Assembly: GCF_003339505.1 (NCBI RefSeq)
Contig: NZ_QPIW01000015.1
Location: 94,231-158,230, forward strand
Direction: 5' to 3'
Length of the DNA stretch: 64,000 bases
Origin: Runella aurantiaca
GTDB lineage: Bacteria; Bacteroidota; Bacteroidia; Cytophagales; Spirosomataceae
The notes beneath the pieces are model-generated. The model was not told the origin of the DNA and did no database searches. It was given only the letters and a program-made list of their open reading frames with translations. This document shows, piece after piece, positions 17,510 to 25,632 of this stretch (its first letter is position 1; the number at the start of each line of letters is the position of its first letter). The translations under genes and the position numbers were made by a program.

Positions 17510-18592
17510 TCACTTTTTCTTCATGTCTTTCAGTGCTTCCGAATACGTTTGCTTGGCTAATACAAAAATGACAGCAACAATGAAGCCAAGAATTGCCCCA
17601 AATTTAGTATTCTCCCGGGTAAAAAGCTTTGTTTCTAGCGGCAAAACCACCGGCTCAATAATCGTAAACAAAGGAGACTCTTTCACGATTGACATTTGGA
17701 GACTCTCCAGACTTCTCGAAGCTTCCAAATACAATGCTGTAACAAACGAAGTACTTCGGGTGAGTCTCCCTTCGGCTACTTTAGCCGTAGGAGCCACGGC
17801 TTCTACATTGATAACAGTCGTTTTGGCAAGTTGGCTTTCGGTTCGGTTGAGTACTCGTCCCAACGAGTCTACCCGAGCTCTCATTATTCCCATCATTTCC
17901 CGGGATTTCCGGGTCTGGGTTTCTTGGTATACCCTTTCTACCGTTGAAAGCAAAAGTTCAATAAATACTTTGGATACACCTTCATTTTCCATAGAAACCG
18001 TTAGCTCATAAAATGCCGTTTTTATATTTGGCTGCCCGATCGTAATCTCACGATCCCGAATTTTGTACAGTACACCATCAAATACTTGTCTTTCCAGCCT
18101 TGACATAGAGTCACGCTTGGTGTGCTGAATACGTACAGGCAACCACTCTTTCAAGAAATCACCCCAATCATCTTGACGGATAAAAGTAGAGTCAAGATAA
18201 TAATTGACAAAGAGCTCTTTTTTACCGTTACTCAGTGTTATGGGAGTTAATAAAGCCCTTTCCAACACAGGGCGAGTTTTGATGACATAGAAAAGATTTT
18301 CTCCTGTAAACAAGCCTGCGTCACCACGCCCTCCTCCCATGCCACCGAGCAAACTCCCTAAGCCTCCTAAATCTTGGGTAGCTCCCGAGCCAGTAACGTT
18401 AAAGATGATTTCGGAGACATATTGTACTCTTTTGTTTTTCTCAGAGTCGACATAATAACCTATTGCGGTACCAACTCCGACCAAAATCAGGATAAGCCAC
18501 CAGTTTTTCAGAATTAAATCTTTGGCCTGAATTATTTTCTGAAATATAAGCTTCGGACTAAGTGTTACTTGTTCTTGTTGTTGTTGTTCCAT
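17510..18592 (-). CDS. Wzz/GumC-type chain-length or co-polymerase protein
   Basis: A 360-residue inner-membrane protein with two flanking helices: TM1 at about 35-52 (WWLILILVGVGTAIGYYV) and TM2 at about 330-350. The region between is periplasmic and partly coiled-coil. It has a glutamine-rich N-terminus and a glycine-rich GLGSLLGGMGGGRGD stretch near 80-94. No kinase domain is attached. It is a polysaccharide co-polymerase family member and probably contacts the SLBB export protein encoded just upstream. In an ABC-dependent system it would more likely serve export coupling (KpsE-like) than Wzy control. Confidence 0.8.
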   Translation of the reverse strand: MEQQQQEQVTLSPKLIFQKIIQAKDLILKNWWLILILVGVGTAIGYYVDSEKNKRVQYVSEIIFNVTGSGATQDLGGLGSLLGGMGGGRGDAGLFTGENLFYVIKTRPVLERALLTPITLSNGKKELFVNYYLDSTFIRQDDWGDFLKEWLPVRIQHTKRDSMSRLERQVFDGVLYKIRDREITIGQPNIKTAFYELTVSMENEGVSKVFIELLLSTVERVYQETQTRKSREMMGIMRARVDSLGRVLNRTESQLAKTTVINVEAVAPTAKVAEGRLTRSTSFVTALYLEASRSLESLQMSIVKESPLFTIIEPVVLPLETKLFTRENTKFGAILGFIVAVIFVLAKQTYSEALKDMKKK

Positions 18593-18634
18593 GATGCTTT
18601 TAAGCCTGAATAGCTTCTATTTTTTACATCTTAT

Positions 18635-21118
18635 TTATTGATTACCCAAAAATCTAAAAGCTATTACTGTCGTAATTAAGGTCATTAATGTTGAAGATAT
18701 ACCAATAACCGATTGAATAGCACGTTGCGCTTCAACCAAATCAGACTGAGTTCTTTGTGGAACATGTATCTCTGAGCCTGGTTCAACTTTAGGGTAAATA
18801 TTAAAGAAAAGGAATTTACGCGTTCTGTCAACAGAGCCATTCGGGTAAATCACGTATGACTTTCTTTTTAAGGAAGTACGTGTAAACCCTCCTCCCTGCG
18901 ATATATAGTCCATAAATGAACTGCCATTCCGAAACTTAACGGTGGTAGGAAATAATAGTTCTCCTTGAAGGCGTACAGTTTCCAATCGCTTTGGAATGTC
19001 TATTATATCACCGTCTTGTAAGATAATATCTTCCCGGCCGCCAGGGTTTTGCAAAATTCGTCTCAAATCAATACCAATGGCTTCTTCCTTGTTTTTATCA
19101 ATTTCGCCGCCTACAAATTGGCCTTTCTTTGCATCATCCGAAATCTCCGCCACGGCCTTATTGCGTTGTTCTAATTCTTCATCTGTCAGGGTTACTTTCC
19201 GTAACAGCGTAGCTCCGTTCACATACGCTTGAGCGGTTAAGCCACCAGCCCGCACGAGCAAATCCGACAATTTTTCATCTTTACTCTTGATACCGTGCAT
19301 TCCAGGATTTACCACTTCGCCCTGAACCGTAACAAAAGTTTGGGGTTGGTAGTTAGATGCAGCCCTTACCAAAATCTCGTCATAAGGCTCCAGCATAAAG
19401 CGACTGTCGTTTCCGTCAATGGTCAAATCACGGTTTACATCAAAGGTAAAAATATCTGCAATTTGGGCTGAAGCAGATTGTACATTGACATCCCGACGAC
19501 GACGCACAACCTCTACCTGCGAATTTGCCGCCGATTCCTTAAACCCGCCCGCTCTGATGATGGCGTCCTCTAAGCTTAAATTTGCCGTATAAGGCAATCC
19601 TACGGCAGGGCCTTGGTTTACTTCTCCTCTAATGTTGATAAAAGCCGCTTCCCGTAATTCAAATTTGGAAGGAATAATCACTTGGTCTTCCCGTCTTAGA
19701 AGTAAGTCATCGGTTTTGCCGTTAATCATATCGGCTAAATTGATAGAAATATTCTCAACCGATAGGTCGTCTCTGGTACGGATAATATTAACCCGCCCCG
19801 TAAATGCCTCTCCTGTTAGCCCTTCCGCACTTTTAATTAATTCAAGCAACGACTTGTTTTGGTCTAACGAGTACTGACCCGGCCGAAAAACCGCGCCATT
19901 AATCACAACCATATTTTCAAAACGAGCCAGCAACATCTCTGCGCTTATTTCATCGCCGTTCTTGGGAATGTACTTATCAAATTCGCTGATTTTGACGTCA
20001 ATTATTTTGCGCTCTTTGGTCGTTAATCCCAACACTTTTAAGCGATCCGTATAGGCATTGTCTGAAAATCCACCAGCATATTCCAATACTTTATTAATGG
20101 TTTCAGTGGGAAGCAGTTCATAAATACCGGGGCGTTTTACATTCCCTTTTATTTCAACGCGTTTGTTGTAAACACCTACCTGAATAACGTCATTGTCCTG
20201 AAGGCGAATGTCGCTATTCAACGTACCGTTCATTAATAATTCGTACAAATCAAGGGTGGCGATGGTCTTATTTCTGCGAACCACTTGAATCTGACGAAAT
20301 GAACCCAGCTCATTAGGGCCACCTGTCAAATAAAGGGCATTAAGTGCCGATGACAAAGAAGATACATTATACGTTCCTGGTGTGGCTACCTCGCCCAAAA
20401 CAGTTACCCGGATAGTCCGGATTCTGCTCAAACGAATTTGAAGAAACGTACTTGCACTGCTATTGCCAGGAGTCCCCAAGTTGTTGTAATAAGGGGCCAA
20501 TCGAGTAATCAACTCTTTCTGAGCTTGTTCAATAGTACGGCCACTCAATTGAACCGTTCCGACGGGTTTAATGAACGCAAACCCATCCGAGTTTACCACC
20601 ATTTCAATTTGTGATTGCGAGTACCCATAAATATAGGCCGTCAACTCGTCACCTGGCCCAATGGTATAATCGCGAGGGGTGGCAATATTTTCAGAAGGAG
20701 CAAAATCTACTTTGGGATTATTAAAAAGCTGCGTACCGAATATTTTACGGCGCAACTTAACCAATTGTGCCTGCCGATAAGCTTCTTCTGGATCTAATGC
20801 TACCGTATCCGCTTTTGTTTTTGTTTCCGTAGGATTCACGGGAGCGTTGGGGTCTTTGGCTTGCTCCGCCTTTTTAGACATGGCATTGTTGATGGCACTT
20901 TGTTGAGCAGCGGTCGGGGTATTGCCAGCATTAGTTGCCGAAGGTTGCCCTTGTGCTGCTGCGGGAGCCCCCGCTCCTGCCGAACCGCTTGAAGTTGAGC
21001 CTGCCCCCGCGGGAGTTTGAGCGTTTATGCTCATAATGGCGAGAACACTTACCAGGCAAACGTTGAAAATGGTGCGCCGAGCGCTTGATAGAGATAAACT
21101 TCCAAAAAACTTCTTCAT
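18635..21118 (-). CDS. Outer-membrane polysaccharide export protein with six SLBB domains
   Basis: An 827-residue Wza/KpsD-type protein. A signal peptide is followed by a low-complexity Ala/Gly/Ser/Gln linker (to about 80) and the Poly_export domain (YTIGPGDELTAYIYGYSQSQ, about 155-230). I count six SLBB units, each with a phrase like VLGEVATPGTY, IKGNVKRPGIY, INGAVFRPGQY, IRGEVNQGPA, VQGEVVNPGMH or LQGELLFP. The C-terminus is hydrophobic (VIGISSTLMTLITTVIAFRF). It forms the periplasm-spanning outer-membrane channel. It is about twice the length of Wza. The ATG at 21118 replaces a TTG start five codons upstream. It is the first gene of the cluster. Confidence 0.9.
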   Translation of the reverse strand: MKKFFGSLSLSSARRTIFNVCLVSVLAIMSINAQTPAGAGSTSSGSAGAGAPAAAQGQPSATNAGNTPTAAQQSAINNAMSKKAEQAKDPNAPVNPTETKTKADTVALDPEEAYRQAQLVKLRRKIFGTQLFNNPKVDFAPSENIATPRDYTIGPGDELTAYIYGYSQSQIEMVVNSDGFAFIKPVGTVQLSGRTIEQAQKELITRLAPYYNNLGTPGNSSASTFLQIRLSRIRTIRVTVLGEVATPGTYNVSSLSSALNALYLTGGPNELGSFRQIQVVRRNKTIATLDLYELLMNGTLNSDIRLQDNDVIQVGVYNKRVEIKGNVKRPGIYELLPTETINKVLEYAGGFSDNAYTDRLKVLGLTTKERKIIDVKISEFDKYIPKNGDEISAEMLLARFENMVVINGAVFRPGQYSLDQNKSLLELIKSAEGLTGEAFTGRVNIIRTRDDLSVENISINLADMINGKTDDLLLRREDQVIIPSKFELREAAFINIRGEVNQGPAVGLPYTANLSLEDAIIRAGGFKESAANSQVEVVRRRRDVNVQSASAQIADIFTFDVNRDLTIDGNDSRFMLEPYDEILVRAASNYQPQTFVTVQGEVVNPGMHGIKSKDEKLSDLLVRAGGLTAQAYVNGATLLRKVTLTDEELEQRNKAVAEISDDAKKGQFVGGEIDKNKEEAIGIDLRRILQNPGGREDIILQDGDIIDIPKRLETVRLQGELLFPTTVKFRNGSSFMDYISQGGGFTRTSLKRKSYVIYPNGSVDRTRKFLFFNIYPKVEPGSEIHVPQRTQSDLVEAQRAIQSVIGISSTLMTLITTVIAFRFLGNQ

Positions 21119-21133
21119 GCAAATTATGTTCAA

Positions 21134-21552
21134 AACAAAATTCTTAGATTCTGATTAACAATATCTTAACGTATTCGCTAAGCCGTTCGATATGTAAGAA
21201 CGAATCCGGCCGACAAAGTAACGTAACTTTTTGTGTTTTTTAAACTTTTTTCTTTTTTACGGCCATTTTCGCGGCTTATTGTATAATTTTTCCGATATTT
21301 TCATTTTCGTAAATGATGTATTTTTCCTTTTTTAGATTATTAACAATCAATGTATTAAGAAATCGAAGTGGGATATAAAAAGAACTTTGTTTTACAAAGT
21401 AAGTTAAACTTCCTTAAACCTTGCAAATTTTTGTCCATAAATATTTTATGAACACCGTTTTTCACATTTTAAACGTTGTATTTCGTGCATTTAAAATCGT
21501 AATTTGTAACCGCAGCGCTTCAGAAGAGCGTCCTTAATCTATAATTAAAGTA
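21134..21552. other. 419-bp divergent intergenic region between the polysaccharide cluster and parE
   Basis: AT-rich and without a supported gene. It holds a near-consensus minus-strand -7 element (TTACTTTG, 21214-21221) about 95 bp before the export gene, a perfect palindrome at 21384-21400, and a plus-strand TTG-N21-TAATTTG arrangement near 21476-21507 that could drive parE. Both flanking units are transcribed away from it. Confidence 0.6.
21384..21400. promoter_or_regulatory. Palindromic operator-like site 3 (ACTTTG-N5-CAAAGT)
   Basis: The 17-bp sequence ACTTTGT-TTT-ACAAAGT is a perfect palindrome with 7-bp arms. It has the same half-sites and spacing as the two sites at 718 and 745. It lies 266 bp upstream of the export gene and 153 bp upstream of parE, so which unit it controls is uncertain. 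The match to the far end of the polysaccharide cluster suggests the cluster. Confidence 0.5.
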
Positions 21553-23445
21553 ATGGCAGAAGAAGTAAAGTACGACGAAAGCAGTATTAGGTCTCTTGAT
21601 TGGAAGGAACATATTCGGCTCCGTCCAGGAATGTACATTGGAAAACTCGGCGATGGTTCCGCCGCAGATGATGGCATATACGTGCTGGTCAAGGAAATCA
21701 TCGACAACTCCATTGACGAGCACACCATGGGCTACGGAAAAGCCATAGAAATAAAAATCATGGACCACCGCGTCGAGGTTCGTGATTATGGTCGGGGCAT
21801 TCCTTTGGGAAAATTGGTTGATTGTGTTTCCAAAATCAATACAGGGGGCAAATACGATTCAGGAGCCTTTCAAAAATCGGTCGGCCTTAATGGTGTAGGT
21901 ACCAAAGCGGTCAATGCCCTTTCCAGTTATTTCAAAGTTCAGTCGTTTCGGGAGGGAAAAACCCGGTGGGTAGAGTTTCGCAAGGGGGAAATAACCGCAG
22001 AAGCACCAGAAGAAACAACAAGTCAGCGCAACGGCACGCACATGATTTTTGAACCTGATAATACCATTTTCAAAAATTACCACTACATCCCCCAGTTTCT
22101 GGAAAACCTCATTTGGAATTACTGCTACTTAAACGCTGGGCTAACCATTAATTTTAACGGGCAAAAGTTTTTTTCTCAAAATGGGCTATTAGACCTTTTG
22201 CGGAACAAAACCGACGAAGATGCCATTCGATATCCCATCATTCATCTGAAGGGCAATGATATTGAGATTGCGCTTACGCATGGCAACCAATACGGGGAAG
22301 AATATTATTCCTTCGTCAATGGTCAATACACCACTCAAGGGGGAACACACTTAGCGGCTTTTCGCCAATCGCTCGTCGATACTGTCCGCGAGCACTTTAA
22401 CAAAGACTATGCGGTTGAAGATGTCCGGGCGTCCATCATCGCGGCCGTCAGTGTGCGGGTACAGGAGCCAGTATTCGAATCACAAACAAAAACCAAACTG
22501 GGTTCAAATAATATCTCTCCCGATTCCAACAGCCCCACCATCCGTACGTTTGTCAATGATTTTTTGAAAGCAAAGTTGGACAATTTTCTGCACATGAACC
22601 CCTCCGTACGGGAAGCCATGAAAAAGCGAATTGAACAGTCAGAACGTGAACGTAAAGAGTTGGCTGGGATTAAAAAATTGGCGAATGACCGCGCCAAAAA
22701 GGCCAATTTGCACAACAAAAAGCTCCGCGATTGCCGAAATCACCTCCCCGATGTAAAATCGGAAGACCGCTACGAAACCACCCTTTTTATTACCGAAGGA
22801 GACTCGGCCAGCGGCTCAATTACCAAGTCTCGGAACGTACAAACGCAGGCCGTATTCAGCTTGCGAGGAAAGCCGCTCAACTGCTTCGGAATGACGAAAA
22901 AAGTGGTGTATGAAAATGAGGAATTTAACCTTCTTCAACACGCCCTCGACATTGAAGACGGTCTCGACAACTTACGCTACAACCGCATTGTGATTGCCAC
23001 CGACGCCGACGTAGACGGGATGCACATTCGTTTGCTGATGTTGACATTCTTCCTGCAATTTTTCCCCGATTTGGTGCGTAATGGCCACGTGTATATTTTG
23101 CAAACACCTTTGTTTCGAGTACGTAATCCGCGCAATCACAAAGAAACCATTTATTGCTACAGCGATGAGGAGCGGCAGAAAGCCATCAAAAAACTCGGTG
23201 GTGGCAAAAAAGTAGAGATTACGCGATTTAAAGGTCTGGGTGAGATTTCTCCCGATGAATTCGGTCGGTTTATCGGAGAAAATATGCGTATTGAGCCCGT
23301 TATTTTGGACAAAGAAGCTACCATTCCCAAATTACTGAGTTATTATATGGGCAAAAACACCCCTGACCGTCAGCGATTTATCATTGACAACCTGCGAGTA
23401 GAAAAAGACATTCTGGAAGAGGAGCCCATAGCAGAGGTAGCGTAA
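21553..23445 (+). CDS. parE: DNA topoisomerase IV subunit B
   Basis: A 630-residue type IIA topoisomerase ATPase subunit. GHKL motifs are visible: [10 protein letters not shown] (about 50-60), DYGRGIPLG and [15 protein letters not shown]. The TOPRIM domain follows, with EGDSASGS (about 415-422), the RGKPLNCFG loop and [15 protein letters not shown]. The length fits ParE rather than the longer GyrB. It decatenates daughter chromosomes together with ParC, which is not adjacent here. It ends at a perfect 15-bp bidirectional terminator and converges with gldG. Confidence 0.93.
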   Translation: MAEEVKYDESSIRSLDWKEHIRLRPGMYIGKLGDGSAADDGIYVLVKEIIDNSIDEHTMGYGKAIEIKIMDHRVEVRDYGRGIPLGKLVDCVSKINTGGKYDSGAFQKSVGLNGVGTKAVNALSSYFKVQSFREGKTRWVEFRKGEITAEAPEETTSQRNGTHMIFEPDNTIFKNYHYIPQFLENLIWNYCYLNAGLTINFNGQKFFSQNGLLDLLRNKTDEDAIRYPIIHLKGNDIEIALTHGNQYGEEYYSFVNGQYTTQGGTHLAAFRQSLVDTVREHFNKDYAVEDVRASIIAAVSVRVQEPVFESQTKTKLGSNNISPDSNSPTIRTFVNDFLKAKLDNFLHMNPSVREAMKKRIEQSERERKELAGIKKLANDRAKKANLHNKKLRDCRNHLPDVKSEDRYETTLFITEGDSASGSITKSRNVQTQAVFSLRGKPLNCFGMTKKVVYENEEFNLLQHALDIEDGLDNLRYNRIVIATDADVDGMHIRLLMLTFFLQFFPDLVRNGHVYILQTPLFRVRNPRNHKETIYCYSDEERQKAIKKLGGGKKVEITRFKGLGEISPDEFGRFIGENMRIEPVILDKEATIPKLLSYYMGKNTPDRQRFIIDNLRVEKDILEEEPIAEVA

Positions 23446-23456
23446 CTCGCACATCA

Positions 23457-23497
23457 TTAAAAAAGGCTCGGCAACATTTTTACCGAGCCTTTTTTAA
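23457..23497. terminator. Bidirectional intrinsic terminator between parE and gldG
   Basis: Perfect 15-bp arms, 23457-23471 and 23483-23497 (core GGCTCGG/CCGAGCC), with an 11-nt loop and A/T runs on both outer sides. It would stop parE transcription and also gldG transcription from the other strand. Confidence 0.9.
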
Positions 23498-23510
23498 TGT
23501 CTTTACCCAT

Positions 23511-25145
23511 TTATCCAGTGGCATATTTACGCTTCCTAATCCATTGCCAAACTCCTCCCAAAAGCCCGATTAGCACCAAGGGAGCCAATAGATTAAGCAA
23601 TTGCCATTGAGTCCGCTCTTCCTTCAACCTGATTTTATCCAACGGACGCAGGGTTACCTGTTTATTTCGCGCCGTAATCAATCCTTCCGAATCCATCAGG
23701 TAATCAATGGCGTACAATACAAAATCTTTGTTGGCAAAGGTTTTCCCCGACAAACGGTCATACCCCAACGGAAAAGGCACATCCCGAGCGTAGTCAATGT
23801 CATTGATCAACATATCACCGTCAGAAACGACCAATATTTTGGCGGGTTTTCCCTTGCCCACAAAAGAACTCATGCGTGGGTCTTTGGGAAGAAGACGGTT
23901 GTTGTAAAGCGACGAAAAAGACCCTTCCAACAGCAGAGCTACATTTTTTACACCCGCATTGTATTCTCTCGGGTCTGGTTGTTGACGCGCTTCATTGTAG
24001 GCCACCAATGCTGGCGCTTTTAGAAGCTTGGTATATTGGGAAGTAAGCAAAAGAGGTGTTTTGACAATGCCAGGCGCATCGACGGTATCAATACTACTAG
24101 CAAAACGCGTGTAAACAGCATCTAAATTTCGGACAATCGGGTGTTTGCCAAAATTATTAATCAACGGAAAAAACCGCCATGGCATGGGTTTAATCTGAGG
24201 TTTATCGCCCATGTTGCCTACATTGAGCGGAAGCAAGGCACAACTTAGGTCTTTGATAAGATTTTGATTGATGCGGCATCCATACTTGAACAGCAAATCA
24301 TCCAAATTCAGCGCCGAGGGCTGGGCGAATGTACCTTCCAAACTAACACTGTCGACCCGCGCCCCGTCGGCAAAAAGCACTAATTTTCCGCCCCGCATCA
24401 CAAATTGATCAAGTCGGTATTTTTCATCTTCCGTAAAGGGCAAGTCAGGTTTGGGAATGATTAGTAAATCGCCTTTTTCCCAAGAGTCAGGATTCTGAAC
24501 GTCGAAGTACAAATCATAGTTTTGTTGGAGTGTAGCCAACAAATCTGAAAAACGCGGCGGGGGTACTTTGGTATGCCCCACCAAAATACCAATACGTTTG
24601 TGTTCCTTGAGCGTCAGCCGACGAATGGCCGAAGCCAGTTCAAACTCCACTCCTTCATACGACTGATTCAGCCGTTCTTCGGGGGAAGCAGATTGATTTC
24701 CCTTCAACAATTGGACGGGATATTCTTTGCCTTCATAAACCAACATGGCTCCCGGAAATACCAAGCGCTCGGTGCGTTTTCCATCTTCATTGGCAAACAA
24801 ATTGGTTGGAATAAGACCTTTTTGCGTTAACTCTTCCTGTAATTTTGGGTCGTTGGGTTCAATAAAACGATAGGCGATATTGGCACCTGCATAATCAGAA
24901 AACGACTCAAGGGTTTCCTGAATCGCGCGTTCGAGCCGTTCAAATCCAGCGGGAAAATCACCTGTCAAATAGACTTTTACCACCACTTGTCCGTCCAGAT
25001 TTTGGAGCAATCGTTTGGTGGCATCCGAAATGGAATACCGTTTTTCTTCCGTCAAATCCCACCGAAAAAAGACAAAAGAGGCCAAGACATTTAACCCGAC
25101 AAGTGCAATCAGAAAAACCGCGATTTTGATAATTCGTTGTTTCAT
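23511..25145 (-). CDS. gldG: Gliding-motility ABC transporter auxiliary protein GldG
   Basis: A 544-residue protein matching GldG. It has an N-terminal membrane anchor (about 8-27) followed by FFRWDLTEEKRYSIS and VYLTGDFPAGFERL, which align with the F. johnsoniae protein, then a large extracytoplasmic domain (DUF4350/IFT52-like) and a C-terminal anchor (LLNLLAPLVLIGLLGG) with a basic tail. GldG works with GldA and GldF, which are required for gliding in F. johnsoniae. The usual partner gldF is not adjacent: the upstream neighbour is a DUF486 gene. The motility role is inferred from family. Confidence 0.88.
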   Translation of the reverse strand: MKQRIIKIAVFLIALVGLNVLASFVFFRWDLTEEKRYSISDATKRLLQNLDGQVVVKVYLTGDFPAGFERLERAIQETLESFSDYAGANIAYRFIEPNDPKLQEELTQKGLIPTNLFANEDGKRTERLVFPGAMLVYEGKEYPVQLLKGNQSASPEERLNQSYEGVEFELASAIRRLTLKEHKRIGILVGHTKVPPPRFSDLLATLQQNYDLYFDVQNPDSWEKGDLLIIPKPDLPFTEDEKYRLDQFVMRGGKLVLFADGARVDSVSLEGTFAQPSALNLDDLLFKYGCRINQNLIKDLSCALLPLNVGNMGDKPQIKPMPWRFFPLINNFGKHPIVRNLDAVYTRFASSIDTVDAPGIVKTPLLLTSQYTKLLKAPALVAYNEARQQPDPREYNAGVKNVALLLEGSFSSLYNNRLLPKDPRMSSFVGKGKPAKILVVSDGDMLINDIDYARDVPFPLGYDRLSGKTFANKDFVLYAIDYLMDSEGLITARNKQVTLRPLDKIRLKEERTQWQLLNLLAPLVLIGLLGGVWQWIRKRKYATG

Positions 25146-25190
25146 TCAAAAACGAATAAGCAATTGATAATTAATTATTTGAAAAAGAAG

Positions 25191-25520
25191 TTACCATTTT
25201 TTGAAAATAAAAAAGACGGCCAAAACAATGAAGCCAAAGCCTACTAAATAATTCCACCGCACTTCTTCTTTGAGGTAAATAACGGCAAAACCCACAAAGA
25301 CGGTTAAGCTGACTACCTCCTGAATGGTTTTGAGCTCAAAAGCATTGAATTCATACGACCCAATCCGGTTGGCGGGAACGGCGATACAATATTCAAAAAA
25401 CGCAATGAGCCAACTAATCAAAATCACTTTCCAGAGGGAGGTTTCTTTGTATTTCAAATGCCAATACCAAGCCGTGGTCATAAACAGGTTTGATAAAAAC
25501 AGCAACAATGTGGTACGCAT
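25191..25520 (-). CDS. DMT-superfamily small membrane protein (DUF486)
   Basis: A 109-residue integral membrane protein with four hydrophobic helices. It starts MRTTLLLFLSNLFMTTAWYWHLKY and contains CIAVPANRIGSYEFNAFELK and EVVSLTVFVGFAVIYLKE, the DUF486 pattern. The ATG at 25520 gives the usual family length; the frame extends 24 codons upstream but that part looks non-coding. Relatives resemble half-size drug/metabolite transporters. No substrate is known. It lies 45 bp before gldG and may be cotranscribed with it. Confidence 0.88.
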   Translation of the reverse strand: MRTTLLLFLSNLFMTTAWYWHLKYKETSLWKVILISWLIAFFEYCIAVPANRIGSYEFNAFELKTIQEVVSLTVFVGFAVIYLKEEVRWNYLVGFGFIVLAVFFIFKKW

Positions 25521-25632
25521 AACAAAGCTATAGGTAATGATTTTAGGACAAAGATACCATAAAGAAAAAGCGTTAGCTGATTTTCTGACCAACTAACGCT
25601 TTTCTCTATGTAAAATTTCACAAAATCACTTT

